A DNA stretch of 64,000 bases from positions 11,857,140 through 11,921,139 of the forward strand of contig CM064690.1 of the NCBI GenBank assembly GCA_032717465.1. Reading direction: 5' to 3'. Below are positions 1 to 11,594 of this stretch, in pieces; position 1 is the first letter of the stretch; every line of letters starts with the position of its first letter. Made by a program: the position numbers and the translations under genes. The notes beneath the pieces were generated by a model that did not search any database, was not told the origin of the DNA, and saw nothing but the letters and a program-made list of their open reading frames with translations. Source of the stretch: Coenobita brevimanus (Eukaryota > Arthropoda > Malacostraca > Decapoda > Coenobitidae).

Positions 1-210
1 CCCTGTCTCACCTCTGCTTGCTCCTTGTCCTCTCTCTTTCTTCCTCGTTATCTCTTTCCTCTTTTATTTACCTCATCCCTTTTTCTCTTCTTATCTTCCT
101 AGTTTCATTTTTTTGTCCCTCTCCTTCTCTTTGGTCCCTTCCTGTCTTCATATCCTCCCTTCTTCCCTTCTTCTCTTCATTTGTTCTCCTTTTTTTTCCA
201 TTATCTCTCA

Positions 211-213
<3 letters not shown>

Positions 214-267
<54 letters not shown>
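214..267. repeat. (CA)27 microsatellite
   Basis: Uninterrupted CA dinucleotide run. The flanking pyrimidine-rich DNA (1-213) and the following 250 bases show no gene. The short open frames crossing it only encode Thr-His or Cys-Val repeats. Confidence 0.98.
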
Positions 268-268
<1 letters not shown>

Positions 269-522
269 CCGTGGTGTTGCCACATTTCCCTTTTCCCGCT
301 ACTAGGGTGCCAAACTGCAACCAGATGTACAGTACCTACATTTGGGATGCCGATGATGAATGGGTTAGCACATCCAGCTCGCAAGTGACTGAACCACAGA
401 TCGATTTTCGAGATGGTCAGACTCCTGTTCATCCAGCAGTATAATCTGGGACCTGAATGTAACACTGAGAGTTGCGGGTTGTGTTCCAAGGAAGACTGTG
501 AATTACGTTATGGTTCTGCACT

Positions 523-531
523 ATATATAAT
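523..531 (+). promoter_or_regulatory. Possible TATA box of the methyltransferase gene
   Basis: TATATATAA lies about 560 bp upstream of the start codon at 1089 and just before a GC-richer stretch (595-700). A TATA box here would place initiation near 550-560. This is position-based inference: AT-rich decapod DNA contains many such strings, and no initiator could be confirmed. Confidence 0.2.
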
Positions 532-554
532 GTAACAACTCTAGAAAATATTAA

Positions 555-724
555 TTACTTGTTTTGAGACGTTACTTTTGGGTATAACTGGTGGGCAAAG
601 ACAGCAGAGTGTTTGGAGGCCGGGGTTGGTGGGTACGTTGTGAGGCGGTGTTGGGGCGTGTGTGCGTGTGCCAGCACATCAGTAGCTTCCCGGCAGTGGA
701 CCAGCACTGACTCTACTCTTACAC
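555..724 (+). other. Possible untranslated first exon of the methyltransferase gene
   Basis: A splice-donor-like GTATGT starts at 725. A strong acceptor (pyrimidine tract then CAG, ending at 1072) lies 16 bases before the start codon at 1089. Together they suggest a 5' UTR intron of about 350 bp and an untranslated first exon ending at 724. The exon start is not defined. RNA evidence is absent. Confidence 0.25.
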
Positions 725-1088
725 GTATGTTCATTCACTTTTTAGTGTCTGACTTCTTCCACTTGTTAATTTCAGTCTGCTATTATATCACATGCTTTAC
801 ATCATTAATTTTGCGAGAGGCTAGGAAATGGATTACATAATGTTTTGTGTAATGTTTGAGGATAATGAAGGGTAATGCATTAATACTAAGTCCCTAAATC
901 CTAGCTGACTGTAATTAACGGGATTGAGTAATATATTGGATACTTTCTCAACGAAATAGCTCGTGTGCTTCTAGAACATGGAATAAAGTATTTAACAAAA
1001 ACTTACACCTTTCAATGACACCTGTACATCTATAGGCAACAAATAAAGCTTTCTACTTTCCGTCCGTTTCAGCTGAATTGTACTGAAA

Positions 1089-1202
1089 ATGAATGAATTA
1101 GCGTTTGCCAACCCAGAGATTGTGAAGTACTACGTCAAATTCCGACCCTCTCCCCCTGCCAATCTTGCCAAAGCTGTTGTGGAGTACCTCAGGCAGGGGC
1201 AG
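1089..1202 (+). CDS. SAM-dependent methyltransferase, coding exon 1
   Basis: This exon encodes 38 residues, beginning MNELAFANPEIVKYYVKFRP, then a stretch ending in EYLRQGQ. In the Methyltransf_11-type family (trans-aconitate methyltransferase-like, DDB_G0268948-like) the N-terminus has the same form: a short lead, a Y-x-x-x-R-P-x-P-P segment and a helix before the SAM-binding motif. The start is the first ATG after a strong acceptor at 1071-1072. The donor CAG|GTAAGA ends the exon in phase 0, which fits exon 2 exactly. An open frame continues past the donor to 1760, but that part is intron plus a LINE fragment. The enzyme is expected to be a soluble monomer using S-adenosylmethionine; its substrate cannot be read from sequence. 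Family assignment comes mainly from exons 2 and 3. Confidence 0.8.
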
Positions 1203-1289
1203 GTAAGACAAGCAAACGAGTATTTATTCCAAAGGACCGTAACCCGTTCAAATGGAAGAAACTTTACGTACATATTTAAGTTTCTTCTC

Positions 1290-2585
1290 TTTTTTATTAT
1301 GATCCAGATACTTATAGACAGAGTTAGAGAGGGAATGGAGAAATTAGTTGGAGAGGAGCGGGGAGGCTTTGGAAAGGGAGGGGGTTGTCTAGATCAGATA
1401 TTCATTCTTGGATCTTTAGTGGAGGAGTTTCTAGAGAAGGGAAAGAAGTTGTATGCGGCTTTCATGGATTTGGAGAAAGCATGTGACAGGGTGGATAGAC
1501 AAGGATTGTGGAAAGTGTTAAGAATATATGGAGTAGATGGGAAGTTGTTGAATGCTGTGAAGAGTATGTACAATGGTGCGAAGGCTGCAGTGCGTGTGGA
1601 TGGTGAACTAAGTGAATTTTTCTCTTTGAAAGTTGGTTTGAAACAGGGATGTGTCATGTCTCCATGGTTGTTCAATCTGTACATGGATGGGGTAATAAAA
1701 GAGGTACAAGGTAGGGTAGTGGATGTTGGAGTGGCCTTGGTGAAAGAGGACAGTGTTTGAAAACTCCCTGTACTGTTGTTTGCAGATGATACTGTGTTGT
1801 TGAGTGAAGACGAAGGGGAGCTGCAAGGCTTGGTGGATGAGTTTGAGAGAGTGTGTAAGAAACGTAATCTAAAGGTGAATGTAGGGAAGAGTAAAGTGAT
1901 GGTCTTTGAGAGAGGTGAAGTTAGTTAGTACAGCGAGGTTGGATGGTGAGGAATTGGAAAATGTGAGTACGTTTAAGTACTTGGGTAGTGTGATGAGTAA
2001 GGCTGGAGGTTTGGAGGGTGAAGTGCTTGAAAGGGTACAGCAGGGAAGAAAGGTTGCTGGTTCTTTGAAAGCAGTGATAAGAAACAGGGAAGTGAGCATG
2101 GAAGTGAAAAAGTTACTACATGACAGTATTGTGATACCAACTCTAACGTACGGAAGTGAAGCTTGGACATTGTTGGAAGGACACAAGTCAAGAGTGAGAG
2201 CAGTGGAAATGAGTTATTTAAGAGGAGTCTGTGGAGTCACATTGAGAGACAGGCTGACGAATGAGGATATAAAGGAGCGTTGTGGTGTTGATGTGGATGT
2301 GATAGGAAGCGTTATGAGGAACACACTGAGGTGGTTTGGCCATGTGGAGAGGATGGAGGGTGAAAGACTGACAAGGAGAGTGTATGTGAGTGAGGTGGAG
2401 GGGGGAAGAGGGAGGGGGAGGCCGAGGATGAGATGGAGGGATGGGGTGGAGAGGTATATGAGAGAGGGGGGTGTGAGTTGGAAGCAGGGCAGTGAAATGG
2501 CGGGGGACAGGGCGACTTGGAGGCGATTTGTTTGTGGCCACCCCAAACGGGATTTAGGCGTCTGGCAATAGATAGATAGATAGAT
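1290..2585 (+). mobile_element. RTE-like non-LTR retrotransposon fragment (group A, copy 1), dead
   Basis: This is the 3' part of a LINE inside intron 1. Reading frames show RT palm motifs (FMDLEKACDRVDRQGLW, then GLKQGCVMSPWLFNLYMDG, then LFADD in another frame) and the C-terminal region TYGSEAWTLLEGHKSR, RWFGHVERMEGERL and GRGRPRMRWRDG. It ends in a (TAGA)n tail at about 2569-2585. The 5' end is truncated near 1290. Compared with the copy at 37793-38731 it has a nonsense codon at 1758-1760 (TGA for TGG) and a frame-breaking deletion near 1925. The second open frame runs from 1906 to 2571. No target duplication was found. Clade assignment (RTE-like) is by motif recall, not by tree. Confidence 0.88.
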
Positions 2586-2799
2586 GTTTCGCCCGATATC
2601 GATCCTCTTCATGAAGTTGTATCTTCAGTGTACATACAATATCAAAAAAATTCTTAACACAAACAAGAAGAGGAAGTACAAAAAATGGCTATAAGCCTGT
2701 TAATTTTATTCCTAAAAAATCTACGAAAGATAGTTAGATTCAAGATCCTTTCATTTCGAGATGGCAAATCCCATCGCGTTTAAAAACTGGATGTCATGG

Positions 2800-3190
2800 A
2801 CATAGGGAAATACAGAAATAGGAAAATAGATCCAGAGATGACCTATTGCTCACATGAATGAGAGTATCGGTTAACTCTTGCATCACGAACATGGATAGGC
2901 AAGGGGTAAGAGTGTGCTGGTAGACAGGTGCTGCAAGAAAGCTGCAATGAAGGAGGCATGCAAGCAGACACTTCAGAACATCAGTGACCATTGATGTGGT
3001 AATAGTAAGAAAAAAAAAAAGTGCAGCGAGAAGAAGGTTAAAAGAAGTCAGTAGGAGAGGATGGGGGAAGTTAATCAGACGAAAAATATTTGACTCCACC
3101 CTTCGTAGAAGAGCTGTGTGAAGACTCCCCCTCTCCCTCGCCCCAGATGAATACTATACTCCACACCAGGGCAAATAAACCCCGGTACAG
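2800..3190 (-). mobile_element. Group B jockey/CR1-like LINE, 3' fragment
   Basis: The reverse strand aligns by eye with the 3' part of the group B copy at about 6340-6720. Shared blocks are the ACAGCTCTTCT segment, GGGTGGAGTCAAA, the TCAATGGTCACTG stretch and AGAGTTAACCG. Many differences and indels, including a poly-T run, show an old decayed copy. It encodes only a remnant of the post-RT C-terminal region. Confidence 0.65.
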
Positions 3191-5124
3191 TCAACAGCTG
3201 TGTGGGGGTAAAGAGGGCGAGGAATCAGCTAACACACCCAGTCCCTTGCAAGCGGATTCTGCAAGAGGGCTAATATAATCTTTCTATGATAGGTCCTAAG
3301 AGAATGAACCCAAGTTTCTTGTAAGATGAGGATGGACTCAGCTGTATATTGTTAATATTAAAGATGTTTCTGCGGAAGATTCTGGCTGTTTGAAATAATA
3401 TGTAGGAACTGAGTTTTTGATTCACTGAATGCAACATGATTGTTGGTGTAATTTCTTAGATATGAAACAAAAAACCAATGTGACTCATTCAAAGTGACAA
3501 GTGGATAAAATGGATGGGAGGGCACCACAGGTAAGAGCTTAACCCTTCTTATTCCATTACTCCTGTGCCCGTAGTAGCAAGGGACATGTGTCTCTGTGTG
3601 GGCCTATCTGTCTGTCTGTCTGTCTGTCTCAACATAGTTTTGATTTGATTTAAACCAAACCTGGTGGATGTTTCAGCCTTTTGTTACTGAGAAAAGTGGG
3701 CCAAGGGTCCAGGTCACATATTAATCTCAACATACATCAAGGATTAAGAAATTCGACTTGGAGAACACATGGTAAAATATTAAAGTCACAGAGCATAAAT
3801 AATTGCTCGGACTTTAGGCAAATCGTAGAGTGCGAATGTTGAAGACTCTGAATGCTTCTTGTTGTTCTTGTTTCTTTCATTGATTTTTATTGAGCCTGGG
3901 AAAGAATTTTCTAATTGGAGTTAGGTAGTCTTCCTTAGTCTCTCTATACGACAAGCTTTCCCAGTGTAAAACGGTCTAGATGTAACAAGAACAATTATAA
4001 AAAAGAAAGAAAAAGAAAAAAAATTCATAAGGCTCAGGTCTACAATTCTTTGACATTTCGGCATCATATATCCCGGATCAGGGAAAATTACAAAGCGGGC
4101 ATTGTATTGTCCAACTTATTAGGGAAATACAAAACTTAGCACTCTTAGGTTCCTATGACTGTATCACAATTGAATAGAGTCGTCTGCCTTTAAGTGGAAA
4201 ACAATAGAGATATTCCAACGATGAGAAGATTGGTAATATTACCGTATCACTTATGAATTCTCTGTACTCTCCAATGAATAAAATCGTATGAAGTTTGCCG
4301 TAATAGCTTATTATCAGGGTTTAAAAAACTGTATTTGTAATTTAGTTGAAATGTAATTAAGTATGAAAATATAGACACTGTGAAAGTAACTAGAAATGGA
4401 AAAAATTATGACAATTATAATTTTAGTTTTAAATGACTATCATGCAATTGAATTTTAATTGGAGTTGTGAATTCAGTTCCCCGATTAAATTTTGAAATCA
4501 CCCGCCATCATGACCACGGTCATGATACTGAATGGATACACTTGTGATGCTGCAATTTTATAGGAATGTTGATAGAGGAGGAAGTCAGGAATTTTTGCTT
4601 TACTTCCCGCATTACTTCGAAGATATTGGTTATTTACATCATGTCTGTACGTCCTCAGTATGAACTGAAGGTGTTGATTGGTATCTCTTTGTAAGCACAC
4701 AGTGTAGTTAAAGGTTTCTGAAAATCAAGCTAGAAATTTAGGGAGCCAACTGAATTATTCAAGCCATTGTGTTGAATGACATTATTAACCAACACAAAGT
4801 GAGATATTCATCAATACCATTTAGAGGAGGCGGTGGCTCAATCTGTAGAGAGGTGGTCAGTAGGACAGGCGGGGGCAGGGAACAGTTTAAGGACTTGAAT
4901 TTAATAAAATCAGACTTTGCTGATCTACCAGAAGACATGCCGACATCTCGTCAAAACACCACCGCTAATAACAATACACCAGTCCTGTATGAGACAGCCC
5001 TAGCATGTGTTCAATTTGGACGGTGTGTGATAGCGCCGAAATGATGACATGTGGAGGTGTATGGTATGCAAGAGGATTACTGGTCCTTGGGAGCAGGCTG
5101 TGAACCCTATGCCCAGAGTCGGAC

Positions 5125-5127
<3 letters not shown>
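3191..5127. other. Intron 1 sequence without recognisable genes
   Basis: AT-rich DNA with no credible ORF. It contains a short (GTCT)n at about 3606-3629 inside a module resembling one unit of the degenerate repeats seen near 13.1, 19.1 and 34 kb. An adenine-rich patch lies at about 4000-4022. The stretch at about 4827-4880 faintly resembles a tRNA-like SINE head, but no B box was found. Confidence 0.6.

Positions 5128-5203
<76 letters not shown>
5128..5203. repeat. (TA)n microsatellite
   Basis: Pure TA run directly abutting the 5'-truncated end of the group B LINE at 5204. Confidence 0.97.
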
Positions 5204-5205
<2 letters not shown>

Positions 5206-6858
5206 TATTCCCCCATCACTTCCCCCCTCTGACTTCCTTATGGCTGACGTTAATATTTCTTCAGCTGATGTATTTTTTGCCATCAAAGGTCTCAATATGA
5301 ACAAAGCATATGGGCATGATGGAGTCCCTCCTGTTGTCCTCAAGAACTGTGCTTCTGTGCATACACTCTGCCTAGGTAAACTCTGTCGCCTTTGTCAATC
5401 AACTTGTACCTTTCCTTCGTGCTGAAAGTTTGCTTTCATTCAGCCAGTCCCAAAGAAGGGTGACCGTTCCCAACCCTCTAACTATCGTCCAATTGCTTTA
5501 ACATCCTGTATCTCAAAAGCTTTCGAGTCAATTCTTAATAGAAAGAATTTAAAGCATCTTTCCTATCACAACCCTCTTTCTGATCGTCAGTGTGGGTTCC
5601 GTCAGGGACGCTCCACTGGCGATCTTCTCACTTACCTTTCAGACTCCTGGTCATCCTTCTTTCGGGACTTTGGCGAAAGCTTTGCCATTGCACTTGACAT
5701 CTCAAAGGCTTTCGATCGAGTCTGGCATAAATCTTTAATTTCCAAACTGCCCTCTTACGATTTCTATCCTTCTATATGTGCCTTCATCTATGGCTTCTTT
5801 TCTGGTCGTTCTATAGCCGCTGTTGTAGACGGCCATCGTTCTTCTCCTAGATCTATCAACAGTGGTGTTCCTCAGGGCGCTGTCCTATCACCAACTCTCT
5901 TCCTTTTATTCATCAGTGACCTTCTAGGCTGTACTGTACATCTAACCCTATCCACTCTTGCGCTGATGACTCCACTCTTCACCTTTCCATTCGGTTCCCA
6001 CAACGTCCATCTCAGCAGTTACTTCAACAAACAAGCTGACTTGGCTCGTATCTCTGAGTGGGGTAAAAATAATCTTGTTGTTTTTAATGCATCAAAGACT
6101 CAGTTCTTACACCTATCAACACGACAAAATCTTCCACAAGTGTACCCACTAATGTTTAATAATATTCAGCTTTATCCTGCATCATCCTTGAACATGCTTG
6201 GGGTTTCATTCACTCGGGACTTATCTTGGGAAGATCATATTACATCTCTTGTAAAATCTGCTTCCAAAAGATTAGGTGTGCTAAGCAGACTCCGTTCCTT
6301 CTTTACCCTGCAAAATTGTTGACTCTATGCACGGGTTTTATCTGCCCCTGTATGGAGTACAAGTCTTATGTATGGGGAGACTCCTCACATACAGCTCTTC
6401 TCAATAGGGTGGAGTCAAAGGCTTTTCATCTCATTAACTCTCCTCCTCTTACTGACTCCCTTCAATCTCTGTCTCTTCGCCACACTGTTGCATCTTTATC
6501 TCTTTTCTATCGCTACTTCAATGGTCACTGCTCCTCTGAACTGTCTGCTTGCATTCCTCCACCTCTATGACGGGCACGTAGCACCCGTCTAGCAGCAAAC
6601 TCTCATCCCTTTTCTGTCCAACTCTCTAATGGAAGAGTTAACCGTTACTCCCAGTCCTTCATTTATGCAACAGGTCAACTCTGGAACTGTTTCCCTCTGT
6701 CTGTATTTCCTCCTAGCTATGGTCTCCAGTCTTTCAAACAGAGTGTGTCCAGGCATCTCGAAACGATCGGATCTTGATTTTGGCTCTCTCTTGTATTTTG
6801 TTTTTCTCTTGGAAGGAACAGTAATTCCTGGCTCGTGGCCTTTGGTTCCTTCTTCCTA

Positions 6859-6860
<2 letters not shown>
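5204..6860 (+). mobile_element. Group B jockey/CR1-like LINE, 5'-truncated copy, dead
   Basis: The fragment encodes most of a reverse transcriptase in several frames: a palm region with HDGVPPVVLKN, PVPKKGD, SNYRPIALTSC, GFRQGRSTGDLL, ALDISKAFDRVWHKSL and SGVPQGAVLSPTLF. A CADD stands where the catalytic F/YADD belongs (about 5963). The thumb and C-terminal region follow (5966-6850). Breaks include TGA at 5423-5425, where the copy at 15395-16830 has Trp, a frameshift near 5940 and another stop near 6320. EN and the 5' RT are missing. There is no RNase H domain. Both edges abut (TA)n runs, so a target duplication cannot be resolved. It lies in intron 1. Confidence 0.88.

Positions 6861-6928
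<68 letters not shown>
6861..6928. repeat. (AT)n microsatellite
   Basis: Pure AT run at the 3' boundary of the group B LINE and the left edge of the small inverted-repeat element that follows. Confidence 0.97.
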
Positions 6929-7209
<281 letters not shown>

Positions 7210-7944
7210 AGGAAACATCACGGTTTTCTTTTCAAAGGGTGCTTTTGCGTGTAGCAGTTGTAACTGCATGGGAAGTGTAACTGAACATTTTTCTTTTCAT
7301 GCTGCAATTGTAATGTAATTGAATATGGTGATCAAAATTGCAATTTTAATTGTAAATAGAAAAAAAATCAGGCTGGAACTGATATTAAAAAACTGTAATT
7401 GCTCCAAAATATTTTCCAGACCTTGAGGGGATTTGTAGTAACATATTAAATCTCACATTCCTATGAGTAAATTTCAGATGAAACGAGAAAAACATGATGG
7501 AAGCAAATAATCGTGTTGTCCCGTTTATGAACATGTTAATGGTGACTATTAGCTTTGTCTGGTCCCTATACTCACTTCTAGATGAAAAAAAAAAGCCACC
7601 TGAGGTTATTTAAAACACAATGATCCCATTGTGCCGATAATTTGAGTGTTAATAATGATTGCATTAATATTTTCAAACAGCTAAGACTCACGTTCAGGTA
7701 ACTGAGATCATCTGGAGTTGGCCAGAGTAAATACCTGACTATGACAGGGTTAAGTCGTGTCCCTGGGTTTCCTCTCACATTCATTTTATAATATGATGCT
7801 CCAGCGTTGGTGTTCTCACGTTACTGGTATTAATGTGGTGTCCTGTATGGGTGTTAGGATTCACAGTGAGACTCAATGTGAACCCACTTTTCATAACTGA
7901 GAAAAACGGTTAGGATGATAATGTTCCTGTGTTTGGATACTTCC

Positions 7945-8475
7945 ATTTATCTGTCTATATGATGAGAGCCAGGCGCCTTAACCCCAGAAAGAGTAATCAC
8001 CAACAAATTTCTTCCATGTCATCTTGTCATACGCCATCAGGCTGCCCTTCCTCCAGCTCACACCATGCTTTTTCATGTACCACCAGAACTAGTCCTTCTA
8101 CCTCATCCTCCGTCATCCCTTAACCCTCTGCAACTCCATCCTACTCACATACTCTCCCAGAACAGGCTGTCGTTCACCATTCTCCCCATATGACACGAAC
8201 CATTCATTTCAGAACACCCGCATCAATACCGTTAAACTCTAGAACTCTCTCACTGATCTGACTGTCTCTTAAAATAGCTGCACATGTGCCTCTAATATAA
8301 CTAATCCTCTTCCTCTTACTCTTAATTCCTGTCTGTTCAACAAAATTTAAGGTTTGTTTCTGTACGGTTAAATGAGGATCGCAGTAATGTGCAATGACTT
8401 ATATCCATTCACACTTATCTATTCCTTATGACTGTCTTCAGTACACCTACAACCTTCTTTCTCTGATGTACCCAT
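7945..8475 (-). mobile_element. RTE-like LINE remnant (group A, copy 4)
   Basis: A strongly decayed reverse-strand copy of the group A C-terminal region, readable only by switching frames. KKVVGVLKTVIRNR (near 8415-8460) matches the group A segment GRKVAGSLKAVIRNR. QTGIKSKRKRISYIRGTC matches the EGHKSRVRAVEMSYLRGVC region. A degraded version of RWFGHVERM follows, and the TWKKFV end corresponds to ATWRRFV. It ends only about 45 bp before exon 2 of the host gene. Confidence 0.6.
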
Positions 8476-8519
8476 TTATGAAAACTGTGTGTGTGTGTCT
8501 GTGTGCATGGTGTGGGCAG

Positions 8520-8686
8520 GATGAAGGTGACATCAACATGAAGCTGTGCGTAGACGTAGGTTGCGGCTCTGGCCAGAGCACCGCGCTCTACGCAGACTAC
8601 TTCCAGCAAGTGATCGGCTTAGACATCAGTCCCCACCAGGTGGCTGCTGCTAAGACCAAGAACACCGTCGCCAACATTGTTTACAA
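8520..8686 (+). CDS. SAM-dependent methyltransferase, coding exon 2 (SAM-binding motif)
   Basis: This exon encodes about 55.7 codons. It holds the class I methyltransferase motif I, VDVGCGSGQ, on the first beta strand and glycine loop that bind S-adenosylmethionine. It is followed by a helix and GLDISPHQV, where the Asp is the expected ribose-binding acidic residue at the end of beta 2. The acceptor GGGCAG ends at 8519 and the phase-0 entry matches exon 1. The donor GTGGGT begins at 8687 and leaves two bases of a codon, completed by the first base of exon 3. The exon has higher GC and lower repeat content than its flanks, as expected of a constrained coding segment. Confidence 0.9.
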
Positions 8687-10315
8687 GTGGGTGCCGTGCC
8701 TCATAAATACTGTTTTAATACATTCACCCTTTTCTAATTTACCTTCAGCTGGGAAACAAAAATCATTATTTGTTAACTAATATGAATTTTCTAATTACAC
8801 CAGCCATATTGCTTATAAGTAGGTATCATAGCAACAACTGATTACCTAAAGTCAGCTGGATAAAAATTAGATGAAAGTTATTTGTTATTCCAAGCAAGTT
8901 CCTTACAAATGATTGGTTTTCCAAAAATTAACTCTTAAATCAGCTAGATAAAATCATGTTAGTTGAAATAAAATGATCTGTTATCCCAAACTAGTTGCCC
9001 ACAAAGAGAGTGCTTTAGCAAAAATTAGTGTTAAACCTACTCAATTCGACATTTTATTGTTGCTAACTCAAGACGCCCTCATTCAGCTTAGAAGAAGCTT
9101 CTATATCTAAAACGGTTAGATCAGCCTTTAGCTTTCGCTACCTTCATAACAATGTATTTCTCTTAAAGTGAGCATAAAAAAACTGGAAGTAACAACAACT
9201 GATTGAGTCCCTGTCCCATGTTTTATAAGTGAATTCCTTACGGAAAAAAAAAAAACAAAAAAAAAAAACATTGTCTTAATGGCTCGTGTAGTCAACAGAC
9301 AAAAAGTCAGTCTTCTTTTTCTTATATGTGACCCACTGACTTGTGAGCCATATTTTCTGGCCATCCTCTAATCCCACCGTTGTCTGGAGGGAAGACCTTG
9401 CCGGGGTTTCCGCAGTCACCAAACGAAGACCTTTTGTCCAGTGTAAGGGTGGCAATTTGTAACTTTGCTGCAATGTATTAGGAACAGTTCGTGATGATAA
9501 TGAGGCATTAAGATGATCCTTCGCATTACAAGATTAACATTAGGAAGTATGAACAGCGCAAGACACCATTAAGTACTGTGTGTGGTGTACGAAGGCACTA
9601 CCTTTTTCACATCCATGTGTAATAAAAGTGTGAAGGTCACTGTCGTAATGCTGTTAATTGCTGATCAATTTTGTTAGAGTTCAGTTATTTAATGTATTCA
9701 CAATATGAAGGAAATTAAAATATTATTCATTTTCCCTGTAAAACTGAACAGCTTCAATATACCGTATATATTTTTATCTGCGAAAGCAATTTACTATTTG
9801 CTGTATAGGACGCAAATTACCTTCATGCTTCATTCATAACTTGGTGTAAATAATGAACGTGTCTGTCTGGTATTAAACTTATGAATATTCGAATGAATCA
9901 GCTTAGTGTTACCAACCACGTGTGCGCGATTCAGAGCACGCGTAGCTCCAGCTTGTTGCACTCCTTTGTGTCCTCGACTTCAGTAACAATAATCGCCCAT
10001 CCACCCATCGACGAAACACTTGGACCGAAGGACCCATTGTGTGTTTGAGATTCTTTCAAGTAAAGGGCATCGGTGGAGGCTGACCAGAAACAAAAGCTTA
10101 CGACTATACCTAATGGGAAGATACTCTTTTGTTTGCTGTAAATGGGATTTTTTTTTTCCGCTTAAATCTGACTCTTATTGGATAGGACTTCTTTCTTCTA
10201 TATAAAATTGGCTGTAGATGGTGAGAAGAAATTATTTAGGCCTGAATATCGTAATGGAAGGATTGAACTGAAGTTATGGCCATGTGAGACCCACTGACTG
10301 ATTTACACCTGTCAG
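8687..10315 (+). other. Intron 2 of the methyltransferase gene
   Basis: The 1.6-kb intron runs from GTGGGT to an acceptor CAG at 10313-10315. It contains AT-rich DNA and a poly-A-rich patch at about 9243-9270. No separate gene or recognisable transposon was seen. Confidence 0.75.
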
Positions 10316-10418
10316 GGAAGGCAGTGCTGATAGCTTGCCCTTTGAGGATGCTTCAGTAGATCTCATCACCTGCTGCAACGCCTTCCATTGGTTCAACATA
10401 GAGGCATTCTTCGCAGAG
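10316..10418 (+). CDS. SAM-dependent methyltransferase, coding exon 3
   Basis: One base completes the split Lys codon from exon 2. The exon then encodes 34 residues including EGSADSLPFEDASVDLI and NAFHWFNIEAFFAE. Motif ADSLPFEDASVDLI is the family's post-motif II/III region, in which the acidic residue near the start of the beta 4 strand contacts the adenine. The AFHWF segment is typical of Methyltransf_11 relatives. The exon ends phase 0 at GAG|GTGAGT. It is followed by a 27-kb intron (10419-37468) packed with mobile elements. Confidence 0.88.
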
Positions 10419-10465
10419 GTGAGTGCCATTAGTTGTCGTGTAGGTATATGTTATGCTTATTTAAT

Positions 10466-10598
10466 ACAACGACAAACGATAGATCAGAAATTCATTGCTT
10501 TATACTTTCTCTCTCTCTCTCTCTTATTTATTACAACGACAAACGATAGATCAGAAATTCATTGCTTTATACTCTTTCTCTCTCTCTCTGACTCTGTC

Positions 10599-10697
<99 letters not shown>

Positions 10698-10698
10698 A
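10466..10698. repeat. Duplicated 41-bp block plus (TC)n/(GTCT)n/(AC)n microsatellite
   Basis: A 41-bp block starting ACAACGACAAACGATAGATC occurs at 10466-10506 and again at 10533-10573, identical by eye, each followed by CT repeats. A compound run of TC, GTCT and AC units fills 10575-10698. This is probably a tandem duplication by slippage near the start of intron 3. Short ORFs across it are compositional. Confidence 0.9.
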
Positions 10699-10699
10699 A

Positions 10700-11555
10700 C
10701 ACCAGCGCGTCTAGGATAATTTGTATTATTATTTGTTTACTATTTATATCGCACCCTAGGGTACTAATTTCAGCAGTAGATGTTCTTATACAGTAGTTAT
10801 GCCAAATTCACAACAGCTTCATAAATTCACCATTTAGTAATAAAAGAAAGATTTCTCTCCCACAAACTATGTTTGAATTTGTTAAACACGATGAATTAGT
10901 GGCTGTTCTGAAACTCTTCACGGGTTCCACTTGTGAGTGCCATGAAATGACGCTGTTGTTCAGAGGATAGCAATATCCTACTCCTCCTGTTATAACAGTT
11001 CGGCATAACAATTCCCTCTAGGAAAAACTCAGATTTGATTTATGAGAGTTTAAATCCAAGGGAGATTGCGATTAACTGTTCGCATTTTGCAAAACAGAGG
11101 TTGAGCAATAGGCCTCTTTTGCGTTAAAAGTCTGGACTGAGTAGACTCGTCCTGGCCTCCCATGCTTTTGTGGCCGTTATAGAATTAGCTGATGCATTAA
11201 ATCAGTGGAAGAATAACGTAATCGAGTAGGACATAAATCTAAACTAGGTACGCGGCATGCGTCAGATTTTTATTTGCACATCATTGGCAAGAGAGTTAAG
11301 TAGACTCCGTCGCCTTCCCTGCTGCTACTGCACACCACAAGACCAGAAAGTGTCTAACTTATGAGAAGATGGAGAAGTTAAGGACGAAAAAGTTTGTGGA
11401 GATGACCAATTTCTAGGCTTGGCTTTGTAGAATCCAGTCCATCATCTGTCATAATGTCGACATAATCAAGGACACAGTGAGTCAGGATAAGAACAATGCT
11501 TCAACGACCATCATGTTTGCTGCAAAACCTTACTGACAGCAATGGAATAACTTAC

Positions 11556-11594
<39 letters not shown>

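Noticed and set aside
1203..1760. Treating the 223-codon frame 1089-1760 as one gene
   Set aside because: It crosses a good splice donor and joins host exon 1 to LINE RT sequence; exon 2 fits exon 1 in phase at 8520.
4827..4880. tRNA-like SINE head
   Set aside because: No B box at a suitable distance and no copy elsewhere in the window.
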